Positions 5,472 through 12,112 of a DNA stretch of 16,163 nt are shown piece by piece (the first letter of the stretch is position 1; the number at the start of each line of letters is the position of its first letter). The translations under genes and the position numbers were made by a program. The stretch is from Pseudomonadota bacterium. GTDB taxonomy: Bacteria; Pseudomonadota; Alphaproteobacteria; Acetobacterales; Acetobacteraceae. The DNA lies in NCBI GenBank assembly GCA_021780935.1, contig JAJXXT010000057.1:1-16163 (forward strand), read 5' to 3'. The notes beneath the pieces were generated by a model that did no database searches, was not told the DNA's origin, and saw only the letters and a list, made by a program, of their open reading frames with translations.

Positions 5472-6070
5472 GTCGGGTCTCCTGGCTTGAGTGCCGCGAT
5501 GGCCGCCACAATCTTCGTCATTGGGAGTAATTCCCGCTTCGGACGGCTGATGGTCATATCGGCATTTTCTTTCGATGTGATTTTCAGCCCGCGACCGGCC
5601 GCCCAGTCCCGGTAATACGACTCAGTCTTGCCGCCAGGGGCAAACGTGCGGTCATAGTTATAACCGCGCTCCTTTTCACGGAACCAGTCGGTTTTGCGCC
5701 ACGCGAGATAGACGCTCCACATAGCAGGGCGGTCTTCTTTTAATGTATCATTCGTCGGGACGAAGGTATAAATGGTCGGGGGTGGCGGCTCGTACGTGCC
5801 AATATCATCCGACAGCCCCCATTCCCGCACTACCGTTCCATTCCAGTCTCCGTTGTCTATAATGAAACCGTATTCGATGCCGTCATGCAGCAACGTGCCG
5901 GAATAGGTATGGTTGCATGCGTTGTGCGTGTGAGAAGATGTAATGTTCACTCGCGCGGTCCTTGTCTTGCCTGCCCATACCGTGTCGCAAAGCTCTTCCA
6001 AAAACTCGCATGCTGCATTGTTACCAACACTGGCGCGGAACTCCCGAAATCCCTTGCAGTCCCCGGACAT
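5468..6070 (-). CDS. Protein of unknown function, 200 aa, AT-rich codons
   Basis: The protein begins MSGDCKGFREF and is rich in aromatic and polar residues (NITSSHTHNACNHTYSG; GYNYDRTFAPGG; KTESYYRDWAAGRG), unlike its Ala/Arg-rich neighbours. No domain is recognised. The start at 6070 is set by GGAGGG six nt upstream and a one-base TGATG overlap with the deoxyribosyltransferase-like gene. The 60-base block 5701-5760 has only 30 G+C by count, against 48 of 60 in 8041-8100, suggesting separate acquisition. The C-terminal tail (KIVAAIAALKPGDPT) resembles the tail of the upstream protein, and their DNA shares a 17-bp exact match here. Confidence 0.6.
   Translation of the reverse strand: MSGDCKGFREFRASVGNNAACEFLEELCDTVWAGKTRTARVNITSSHTHNACNHTYSGTLLHDGIEYGFIIDNGDWNGTVVREWGLSDDIGTYEPPPPTIYTFVPTNDTLKEDRPAMWSVYLAWRKTDWFREKERGYNYDRTFAPGGKTESYYRDWAAGRGLKITSKENADMTISRPKRELLPMTKIVAAIAALKPGDPT
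5487..5503. repeat. 17-bp repeat at gene 3' ends
   Basis: TTGAGTGCCGCGATGGC (plus strand) is identical at 5487-5503 and 6086-6102. In both places it encodes the Ala-Ile-Ala-Ala-Leu-Lys tail just before the stop codon and ribosome site of the next gene, in the same reading frame. Confidence 0.8.
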
Positions 6071-6606
6071 CAGATTCCCTCCGGTTTGAGTGCCGCGATG
6101 GCGCGGGAAGAAGCGGTCCCCACGCCAGATAGATCGCACGCGACATGGACAGGCCGGCGCAGGAACGCCAATACCTGTGCATCCGATTGCGCGATAGCCG
6201 AGCAAAGCAAATACATCAACTCAGGCTCAAACCGTTCCGGGCTGAGACGCACCACTACTTCCTTGCCCTGACCGCTGGCGTAGCCGGCCTCCAGATGTGC
6301 GCTGCGCCCGCACGGAAGCAGCAGAACGCAGGTATCACACCAGTCCAGCGCCGCCTTGTCGCTGTCGAAGCCCTGGCGGGCGCGCGGGTGCGTGGTGACG
6401 AGGTGTGAATAACGCTCGGGCGTCCAGTGCGTCCAGCCGGGATCAATCTCGTCCCACCTAGCAAAGCTGGCACCGTGCGGAGCATTTCGGAAATCATAAA
6501 CTTCGTGCCCTTCGGCCCGAAGCTCTGCAACAAGTGCAGGATATTCCAGGTTGCGCCAGGAACTCGCGACATAGATGCGCCGGCGCGTGCTTGTTTCACT
6601 CGGCAA
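6070..6606 (-). CDS. Nucleoside 2-deoxyribosyltransferase-like protein, 178 aa
   Basis: The fold pattern fits the family: IYVASSW (11-17) as first strand, a helix and EGHEVYDFRNAP (32-43), then DWCDTCVLLLPCGRSAHLEAGYA (88-110), where Glu106 aligns with the catalytic Glu of the G-x-x-x-E-x-G-x-A motif. Known relatives cleave or exchange the N-glycosidic bond of deoxynucleosides; phage versions may act in nucleotide salvage, modified bases or NAD-type substrates. The start is TTG at 6606, with AGGAG 7 nt upstream; this TTG sits in TTGCCGAGTGA, a one-base variant of the ATGCCGAGTGA junction seen twice elsewhere. A C-terminal extension after about 150 (HVACDLSGVG) lies outside the core domain. 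Confidence 0.7.
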   Translation of the reverse strand: MPSETSTRRRIYVASSWRNLEYPALVAELRAEGHEVYDFRNAPHGASFARWDEIDPGWTHWTPERYSHLVTTHPRARQGFDSDKAALDWCDTCVLLLPCGRSAHLEAGYASGQGKEVVVRLSPERFEPELMYLLCSAIAQSDAQVLAFLRRPVHVACDLSGVGTASSRAIAALKPEGI

Positions 6607-6616
6607 TGCCGTTCTC

Positions 6617-6964
6617 CTATTGGTTCGCTACTTTCAACAACCAGTCCGCGTGACACGGCTCGTCGATCTCACACCAGCACGCCAGATTCTTGCCGCGTAA
6701 GTTCTCCCGTACCCACGCAAGACTATGAGCCTCGGGCCACGCCAACGTGGCGTAAAGGTCGATGGCCTCTTGCACATTAGCAATCCTTCTGCCTAGCGTG
6801 TTCGACCACAAGCCGACCTTCCAGCGATTCCCCCACATCGTTGTGCGATCGACCTTTACCGTGTTGGGCGGCATCCGCCAGCCCTTCATGCGCCGGAGTT
6901 GGACGCGATGAGGACGCCCTTCATCTTCTGCCGCTGGCCGCTTCTTAGAATCGTCACTCGGCAT
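6617..6964 (-). CDS. DUF4326-like protein, 115 aa
   Basis: Characteristic blocks are present: HRVQLRRMKGWRMPPNTVKV, then TTMWGNRWKVG, and LRGKNLACWCEIDEPCHADW near the end with Cys and His that could bind metal. These match the DUF4326 pattern; the family's function is not known to me. I chose ATG at 6964 (Met-Pro-Ser-Asp-Asp), which has GGAGG 6 nt upstream and lies in the ATGCCGAGTGA junction with the preceding gene. The stop is TAG, and its bases form part of the AGGAG ribosome site for the deoxyribosyltransferase-like gene. If the TAG were read through, the frame would continue seven codons to a TGA and end Ile-Ala-Glu, like the Ala-Glu ends at the other two junctions. Confidence 0.75.
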   Translation of the reverse strand: MPSDDSKKRPAAEDEGRPHRVQLRRMKGWRMPPNTVKVDRTTMWGNRWKVGLWSNTLGRRIANVQEAIDLYATLAWPEAHSLAWVRENLRGKNLACWCEIDEPCHADWLLKVANQ

Positions 6965-7394
6965 TGGGAACCTCCACCTGTCCTGCAACCTCCGCCGGCG
7001 CGTCGGGCCGCGGCACATCTGCCGTGATGAACGCAACCCGAGCCGTCATCGGCCAGTCGTAGCTCGCGTCGAAGCTCAACTGTCCGTCGCTGGCACCAGG
7101 ACGCCCGATCGCGAACCAATCGAAGCTGCCGTCTGGTTCATGGTTCACGACGACCGCGATCCGCACGCGGACAAAGCCGGCCGGGACATCCTTCGGAAGC
7201 AGCACCGGGCTACGCGCAAAGCTGACCGGAATCTCACCGGAAAGCGACGTGGTTCCACGCGCGGACTCAACGCCAGTGGCGAAGATCGCGTTCGCGATGG
7301 CGTATTTGACACAGCCGCATTGCGGCCAGATGCACCCAAAGCCGCACTCCCGTTTCATCGCGGCCTGGATTGCGGCCTCGCGGTCTTGGTTCAC
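6954..7394 (-). CDS. Protein of unknown function with N-terminal Cys cluster, 146 aa
   Basis: The GTG start overlaps the stop of the Rad50-like gene by 4 bp (GTGA) with an AGGGGG stretch about 8 nt upstream. The N-terminus has four Cys in ECGFGCIWPQCGC (Cys17, 21, 26, 28), a possible metal site. The remainder looks like a beta-rich domain with GFVRVRIAVVVNHEPDGSF, GQLSFDASYDWP and ARVAFITADVPRP, the order seen in several phage hypotheticals that begin with a V-R-I-x-V-x-V-x-x-D-G strand. The protein ends VPNAE at an ATGCCGAGTGA junction with the DUF4326 gene. No function known to me. Confidence 0.6.
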   Translation of the reverse strand: MNQDREAAIQAAMKRECGFGCIWPQCGCVKYAIANAIFATGVESARGTTSLSGEIPVSFARSPVLLPKDVPAGFVRVRIAVVVNHEPDGSFDWFAIGRPGASDGQLSFDASYDWPMTARVAFITADVPRPDAPAEVAGQVEVPNAE

Positions 7395-9016
7395 CGTGTC
7401 ACCCCCTGTCGGTCCTCAAGCCAGACGGCCGCGCCCCACCCGAGGCTGCCGAGGTCCGGCATGTCCTCGCGCCGCATCAGCGTCATGCCGACCACCGCCG
7501 GCAGCGCGGCGTGCCGCAGCAGTTTGAACAGGCCGTTGCGGCCCGCCCGGTCCAGGATATCGGCGCCGTCCAGGATCATCAGGGCGGCGTTCTCCTGGAC
7601 GGCGGCGGCGATCTGGAGCAGCACGCGCGCGCGGTATTGCTCGCCGGCGCTGCACAGCGAGACCGGCCGGCCGCCGTACCCCACCGTCATGTCTGGACCG
7701 ATCTCGGCCGGCGTCCATCCCGCCACCGCCGCCTCAGCCTCCAGCGTGGCGTTCCACTCCGCGAGGCGCGCGGTCAGGGTGGCCTGACGCAGGCCGCCGG
7801 GGGACAGCACCCGCACGATCTCGATCGTCTGGCCGATCTGCTCGTGCAGCGCGGCGGCCTCGGTGGCGGCGCGCTTCATCCGCGCCGCATCGAAGATGGT
7901 GGCTCCGGCCTCCAAGAGCCGATTGGCGGCAGCCGGGTCCGGTACGGACGGCAGAGCGGCCAGGGTGGCGCGCGCCCGCGCGGCGGCCTCGATCGCGCCC
8001 CGCAGGCGCTCGATCCTCGCGCCGGCCTGCAAGCGCGTCGCGCGCGCCTGCCGGGCGGCTTCCTCGGCCTGCGCGATCGCCGCGGCATCGGCCGTCTGCT
8101 CGGGCGCCCTGGCGAGACCATCGCCGATCAGCGCCACGCGCTCGCCGCAGCACGGACAACTCCACACCCCCCGCACCGGGACGCCGAGCGCGCCGAGCGC
8201 ATCGGCGGCGGCGGTTTCCGCAGCCTCAGCGGCAGCAAGCGCGCGCTCGGCGTTTGGCAACTCCCCCTCCGCCGTCGTGGCCCGATCGATCGCGCCCTGC
8301 GCCTCCTGACGCCGCGTCTCCCCCACCAGCGCGTTCCGGCGCGCGGTCTCGATCTCCGCCTCGGCTGCCTCTGCCGCCAGGTCGAGTCCCTCCTGGGTGG
8401 CCTGCTCCAATTCGCTCCGCCATCCCTTCGGCCGCCAGCCGGCCGCCTTCGTGACCCCATACCGCTCTCCGGTCACGCGCTCCCACGCGCCCTTGGCCCG
8501 GGTGCCGCGCTCCTTGGCGCGATTGGCCGCCCCATCCCACCCGTGCCGGTCTGTCTCGGCCCAAACGGCTGCGATCTCCGACTCCGGCACGCCGGCGGCG
8601 CCGAGCGCAGTCGCCAGGGCCTCATGGCTCGGCTCGGCGCGCAGCAGGGTGATCAACCACGCGGCCCGCTCTTTGGCGCTGAACCGGACGGGATCGGCCA
8701 GCCCGGCCGCCACCGCCGAGACGTCTCGCCAGTCCCCCCGCACGCTCCGTTCGACGGCCGGCCAGGACGCAACGGCCGCGCCGTCCTCGGTCATCAGGGC
8801 AGCCTCTGCCGCGGTGCCGCCGTCCCGCACCAGCAGGTCAGCGGTCCCTTTCGTCAGGCCCTCGAACGGCAGCAACTCGCCGGTGGCGGCGGCGGCGAGC
8901 GCCACGCATGCCGAGGACTTGCCGGCGCCGTTCGGGCCCGCCAGCAGCAGGACGCCCGGCACCGGCTGGTCGAGGTCCGACAGGCCGCGAAAGTCGCGGA
9001 CGCGGATGTGGATCAC
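7391..9016 (-). CDS. Rad50/RecF/SMC-like ATPase with zinc-hook-like CxxC, 541 aa
   Basis: The ATPase head is clear: N-terminal strand MIHIRVRDFRGL, Walker A GPNGAGKSS (27-35), an ABC-type signature SAGEQ (457-461), then the Walker B strand ALMILDGADILD (Asp483). Between them are two long Ala/Glu/Arg-rich coiled-coil arms (about 160-280 and 305-430) separated by CPCCGE (287-292), a CxxC at the hairpin tip like the Rad50 zinc hook. The usual Walker B Glu is replaced by Gly484, so hydrolysis may be altered. Relatives (Rad50, T4 gp46) bind and hold DNA ends with a nuclease partner. No Mre11-like gene is in the window; the adjacent DEDDh nuclease is the nearest candidate. GTG start overlaps the exonuclease stop (GTGA). 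Confidence 0.85.
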   Translation of the reverse strand: MIHIRVRDFRGLSDLDQPVPGVLLLAGPNGAGKSSACVALAAAATGELLPFEGLTKGTADLLVRDGGTAAEAALMTEDGAAVASWPAVERSVRGDWRDVSAVAAGLADPVRFSAKERAAWLITLLRAEPSHEALATALGAAGVPESEIAAVWAETDRHGWDGAANRAKERGTRAKGAWERVTGERYGVTKAAGWRPKGWRSELEQATQEGLDLAAEAAEAEIETARRNALVGETRRQEAQGAIDRATTAEGELPNAERALAAAEAAETAAADALGALGVPVRGVWSCPCCGERVALIGDGLARAPEQTADAAAIAQAEEAARQARATRLQAGARIERLRGAIEAAARARATLAALPSVPDPAAANRLLEAGATIFDAARMKRAATEAAALHEQIGQTIEIVRVLSPGGLRQATLTARLAEWNATLEAEAAVAGWTPAEIGPDMTVGYGGRPVSLCSAGEQYRARVLLQIAAAVQENAALMILDGADILDRAGRNGLFKLLRHAALPAVVGMTLMRREDMPDLGSLGWGAAVWLEDRQGVTR

Positions 9017-9618
9017 GTCTGAGGCTCCAGGTCGCTCATGTGGATCAGAAGCCGGGCCGAGGCGCGCACATCGGCCAGAGCGTCATGGGCTTTGTCGTGC
9101 GGCTCGTCGAAGAAATGCCGCATGCACTCGGCCAAGCTGGGCGGCTTCGTCTTGGTGAAGCCCGCGGCCTGCATGCGTTCGGTCGGAGGCAGCCGCATGA
9201 TCTTGTCGGCCATCCGCATTGTGCAGACCCGGCGCACCCTCTCGATGCTCTCGATCTTGGTACGGTCCAGGCCGGCCCGCAGCATGGCGATCCGCATGAT
9301 GCGCCAGTCGAACGACTCATTGTGGGCCACGCAGGTCACATCTGGCCGCTCCACAAGATCGAGGAAGATCCGCACCACCGTTGCCTCCGAAATGCCGAAG
9401 GACAGCGCGCGCTCGGTCGTGATGCCATGGATCGCCGTTACCTCGGCTGGAATTGACCAGCCGTCCGGCCTAACCAGCGTTGAGATGCACCCTTCTTCGG
9501 TGCCGTCGTCCGCCAACATCAGTGCGGCGAACTGCACGATATGCGGCTGCTGCGGGGCGTCGGAGGGGGCGCGAAAGTCAGGCAGTCCCGTGGTCTCGGT
9601 GTCGAACACTACCAGCAT
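9013..9618 (-). CDS. DnaQ-like DEDDh 3'-5' exonuclease, 201 aa
   Basis: All five catalytic positions are readable: FDTETTG (Asp6, Glu8) in ExoI, AHNESFDW (Asp104) in ExoII, and AHDALADVRA (His178, Asp183) in ExoIII, so this is a DEDDh enzyme of the DNA polymerase III epsilon/RNase T type. Such enzymes remove nucleotides from 3' ends of DNA or RNA. There is no polymerase domain. Its ATG overlaps the stop of the RecT-like gene by one base (TGATG), and its stop overlaps the Rad50-like start, which puts it in the recombination module. A role in trimming ends for annealing, alone or with the Rad50-like ATPase, is inferred from position. Confidence 0.88.
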   Translation of the reverse strand: MLVVFDTETTGLPDFRAPSDAPQQPHIVQFAALMLADDGTEEGCISTLVRPDGWSIPAEVTAIHGITTERALSFGISEATVVRIFLDLVERPDVTCVAHNESFDWRIMRIAMLRAGLDRTKIESIERVRRVCTMRMADKIMRLPPTERMQAAGFTKTKPPSLAECMRHFFDEPHDKAHDALADVRASARLLIHMSDLEPQT

Positions 9619-10670
9619 CAGAACAGCTCCTCGCCGGTCAGCGGCGGCGGCTCGGGCGGCATGTCGGCTTCCGTCGTGGTGCTGCTGGCGGCCGTTCCGG
9701 CGGTGTCCTGCTGCGGCGGATGGCCTATCCCTTGTGCGGCCCGGTTGCGCGCCGGCGCCCCCTTGGGCGTTCCCCCTTTTGCGGGCGGGTCCGCCGGGAT
9801 CGCCGCGCCGTCACTCTCTTGAAGCAGACCGAGCGAGATCGCTGAGCGGGCGAACACCACCGCGTCCTTGGTGCGGGCGGCCTCCGCCAAACCGGCGATC
9901 TGCGCCATGGCGAGGCCAGCCAACGCACCACGGTCGATCGCGAATCCCTTAGCGGCGGCGAACTGCATCACGCCATCACGCTTTTCGTCGATCACGCTTT
10001 CGGTGATGACATCCCGGTTCTTGTCCAGTTTCAGCATTTCGAGCTTCCACTGGATCAGCACATTCTGCGGGATGATCGCCAGCACGCCGTTCCGGTATGC
10101 CTTCGATTGCGCGATCACGTCGTAATGCGGGCGCTCATAGAGGCTCCCGTCGCGGCGCCGCCCCGTGATGGCCTCGCGCTTCTCCACCATGATCGAATTG
10201 CCGGTCTTGATGTCCGTGATCTCGATGATCGCCGTGTAGGAGTCCGGCTCGTCGGCCAGTGCCCCGATGAAGTCCACGTGAGTCGTCATCGGCACGCCCG
10301 GCGCTGGGTAGCTGGTCGTAATGACCTGCGCGCCGACCTTTCGCATTGCCGCGATGATCCGGTGCTTGATCCCGCCGTAGTGAGCCGCGAGATGGCGCGC
10401 GCCGATCACCGAGATCCCGGATACCGGTTTGCCGTCCTCTCCCTTCATGCCTTCCAGCACATAGACGAACTTGCTGGAGCCGGCGCCATTCAGGATCTCA
10501 TCTTCGATCAGCGCGTTGTCGCGGCGGTCCATGACGTGCCACGCTTCGGCGTCGAAACCGCCGAGCCGGGTGCGTTCGATCACTTCATCGAGCAACCGCG
10601 GGGCGACTGCCGCTCGGCTGTTCGTCATCGCGTGCGCCAGGGCAGGGCGCGTGGTTCCAGTTGCACTCAT
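9618..10670 (-). CDS. RecT-like single-strand annealing protein, 350 aa
   Basis: The best family signal is YDVIAQSKAYRNGVLAIIPQ (183-202), the helix found in RecT/Erf-type annealing proteins in which an A-x-x-K-A-x-R-N run precedes a conserved Leu/Ile-Pro, together with a beta core that opens KFVYVLEGMKGEDGKPV and includes TTHVDFIGALAD and YTAIIEITDIKTG. A Pro/Ala/Thr-rich tail follows (about 283-350), ending in EELF. RecT proteins anneal complementary single strands and work with an exonuclease; here the Cas4/AddB-like nuclease lies directly upstream and the DEDDh exonuclease directly downstream. I chose ATG at 10670 because AAGGAG is 7-8 nt upstream; an in-frame ATG nine codons earlier lacks this. 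Confidence 0.65.
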   Translation of the reverse strand: MSATGTTRPALAHAMTNSRAAVAPRLLDEVIERTRLGGFDAEAWHVMDRRDNALIEDEILNGAGSSKFVYVLEGMKGEDGKPVSGISVIGARHLAAHYGGIKHRIIAAMRKVGAQVITTSYPAPGVPMTTHVDFIGALADEPDSYTAIIEITDIKTGNSIMVEKREAITGRRRDGSLYERPHYDVIAQSKAYRNGVLAIIPQNVLIQWKLEMLKLDKNRDVITESVIDEKRDGVMQFAAAKGFAIDRGALAGLAMAQIAGLAEAARTKDAVVFARSAISLGLLQESDGAAIPADPPAKGGTPKGAPARNRAAQGIGHPPQQDTAGTAASSTTTEADMPPEPPPLTGEELF

Positions 10671-10672
10671 TA

Positions 10673-11518
10673 TCAGGTCTCCTTGTGTTCGCGGCACCAG
10701 TCGGTACCGAACGCGGGGCAGAACTTTGGCGAGCAGAGCATGCTGGCGGGATTGGCCGAGAAGGCCCAGGGGTCGCCCGGCAGAACGCCGTTCGGGGCAT
10801 CGCCCTCGCGGAACACCCGCAGGTCATCCGCGATATGGCGCAACACATTGACAGCCGCGGTCTCGGCCGCCGCGATATCGTGCGGGAAGGTCAGGGGATC
10901 GGGCTGCGGCTTGTTGGCCCCGACCCGCTGCACGAAATCTTCGCAGCACTCACGGGCGTCGTGGCCGTTCGACCTGGCGAGCAGCGAATAGGCACCGAGC
11001 TGCGGCTTGTGGTGGCCGCGTTTCTTGCCGGTCTTGAGGTCGCGGAGGCGTCCCGTCTCGCGCGCCAGCACGTCGCTCTGGCCGGTCAGGACCAGCCCGA
11101 ACGGCGTCACGGCCTCCAGCCTCTCCTCAACCATCAGGGGTTCGATCTGCGGCGCCACCACGTCCTGGTAGGCCCGCGCCATCCGGCGCACCTGGCGTTC
11201 GGCATCGCGGCCACCCGGCGTCTCGTGGTCGAACAGGACGCCCTCGGCGGCGCCCGTCTGGTAGGTTTCGATCGCGCAGTCCTCGACGGCCGAGATTGGC
11301 GCGAGGCTGCCGGTCGCGGCCTTCTCGCGCAGCGTCAGGGCGGCGCCGGCGTGGACGGCGGTGCCGATCGTCGCGCCGATCCCATGCGGCGTCTCGCGCA
11401 GCGTGTAGCCGGCCGTCTCGATATCGCGGCGGAACAGGCGCGCGGCGGCGCGGCGCGGACAGTCCGCATAGCCGGAGAGCGCGCTGGCCCGCACGACTGG
11501 GAGGGGTTCGGGCGCCAT
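10673..11518 (-). CDS. Cas4/AddB-like PD-(D/E)XK nuclease with Fe-S cysteines, 281 aa
   Basis: The N-terminus has SGYADCPRRA (Cys20) as in RecB/AddB/Cas4 nucleases, then GTAVHAG (His56), GQSDVLA (Asp149), LRDLKTGKK (Asp160, Lys162) and QLGAYSLL (Gln173, Tyr177): motifs I, II, III and QxxxY in order. Near the C-terminus are three Cys in CSPKFCPAFGTDWC (262, 267, 275) which with Cys20 make the 1+3 pattern of the 4Fe-4S nuclease subgroup. Known relatives resect DNA ends. It precedes the RecT-like gene by 2 bp, the classical exonuclease-annealase pairing. I prefer ATG at 11518 (TGATG overlap) over GTG at 11521, since the GGGG-rich ribosome site would be too close to the latter. Confidence 0.85.
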   Translation of the reverse strand: MAPEPLPVVRASALSGYADCPRRAAARLFRRDIETAGYTLRETPHGIGATIGTAVHAGAALTLREKAATGSLAPISAVEDCAIETYQTGAAEGVLFDHETPGGRDAERQVRRMARAYQDVVAPQIEPLMVEERLEAVTPFGLVLTGQSDVLARETGRLRDLKTGKKRGHHKPQLGAYSLLARSNGHDARECCEDFVQRVGANKPQPDPLTFPHDIAAAETAAVNVLRHIADDLRVFREGDAPNGVLPGDPWAFSANPASMLCSPKFCPAFGTDWCREHKET

Positions 11519-11613
11519 CACATCCCCACCAGACGCGCCGCCACGACGGCCCCGACCAGCACGGCGGCGAGCAGGCAGGCGAGCGCGATCCCCGACATCA
11601 CGCGGCCCCTCAT
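11518..11613 (-). CDS. Single-span membrane peptide, 31 aa
   Basis: The peptide is almost all one hydrophobic helix: MRGRVMSGIALACLLAAVLV and on to ARLVGM, with two Arg at the N-terminus, predicting N-in insertion. It overlaps the upstream 99-aa gene by 4 bp (ATGA) and the nuclease start by one base (TGATG), which argues for real translation. An internal Met (residue 6) is a possible alternative start. Its role is unknown. Confidence 0.55.
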   Translation of the reverse strand: MRGRVMSGIALACLLAAVLVGAVVAARLVGM

Positions 11614-11909
11614 AGGTCGTCTCGCCGCAGTTCGGCCCGGTATTCGGCCGCGGCGTCGGCGTCGCCCTCGATGTCGTCGAGGATTGCGATCTCGATCTGC
11701 TCCTCGATCCCCATCTGCACGGCGTCCGGCAGGGCGTCGAACGGCACGGCCGCGGTGCCGATCAGGACCCGCACGATCTCGAACTCCGCCGGCTCTGCCG
11801 GGTAGCACCGCTCCGGCGGCCCGTAGGTGCGGGGCGGCAACGGGGGCGCCGTGATGCGGTATTCGACCGTGAGCGGGATGTCGTATTCGGTCCGGAGCGT
11901 GTGGGTCAT
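11610..11909 (-). CDS. Small acidic phage protein, 99 aa
   Basis: It begins MTHTLRTEYDIPLTVEYRI, a beta-strand-like region, followed by a Pro/Tyr segment (PPRTYGPPERCYPAEPAEFEI) and an acidic helical C-terminus (IEEQIEIAILDDIEGDADAA). The order DIPLTVEYRI, then YPAEPAEFEI, is one I have met in phage hypotheticals, but no function is known to me. The ATG is set by GGGAGA upstream and overlaps the 68-aa gene's stop (ATGA). The strong negative charge would suit a DNA mimic or binding partner, which is only a guess. Confidence 0.6.
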   Translation of the reverse strand: MTHTLRTEYDIPLTVEYRITAPPLPPRTYGPPERCYPAEPAEFEIVRVLIGTAAVPFDALPDAVQMGIEEQIEIAILDDIEGDADAAAEYRAELRRDDL

Positions 11910-12112
11910 GCTGCGGTCTCCCGGATGGCGGTTAGGACTTCCGAACACAGAAACGCCTGCCGGCGCCGCCACGCCACGGCGCGCGGTTCGGTCGCGTGGT
12001 CGGCGTAGAACTCGTGATTGCGCCGCAACCAGTCGATGTCCCGGGCGGTCGCGCCGGCCGGGATGCCGCCGGCAATCAGCGCGCTGTAAAGCGTGGAAGC
12101 GGGCGCGGTCAT
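11906..12112 (-). CDS. Small protein, 68 aa, unknown function
   Basis: The protein is helical and has no visible domain: an Ala/Gly-rich start (MTAPASTLYSALIAGGIPAG) and then DIDWLRRNHEFYADHATEPRAVAWRRRQAFLCSEVL. The ATG overlaps the stop of the DUF7666-type gene (ATGA) with a GGGGGTG stretch upstream, and its own stop overlaps the next ATG. Position, overlap and aromatic/charged composition favour a real gene. It is unrecognised. Confidence 0.55.
   Translation of the reverse strand: MTAPASTLYSALIAGGIPAGATARDIDWLRRNHEFYADHATEPRAVAWRRRQAFLCSEVLTAIRETAA

Noticed and set aside
7370..9022. A 550-aa open frame on the plus strand opposite the Rad50-like gene
   Set aside because: It is Arg/Gly/Pro-rich with no motif, and the minus-strand frame has clear Walker A, signature and hook motifs. 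Long antisense frames are expected in high-GC DNA.
10673..11518. Cas4-like gene as part of a CRISPR locus
   Set aside because: There are no direct-repeat arrays or other cas genes, and its neighbour is a RecT-like annealase, so a phage recombination nuclease is the simpler reading.
10661..11854. A 397-aa plus-strand open frame opposite the Cas4/AddB-like nuclease
   Set aside because: Composition is that of a shadow frame, and the opposite strand has complete nuclease motifs with Fe-S cysteines and coupled neighbours.
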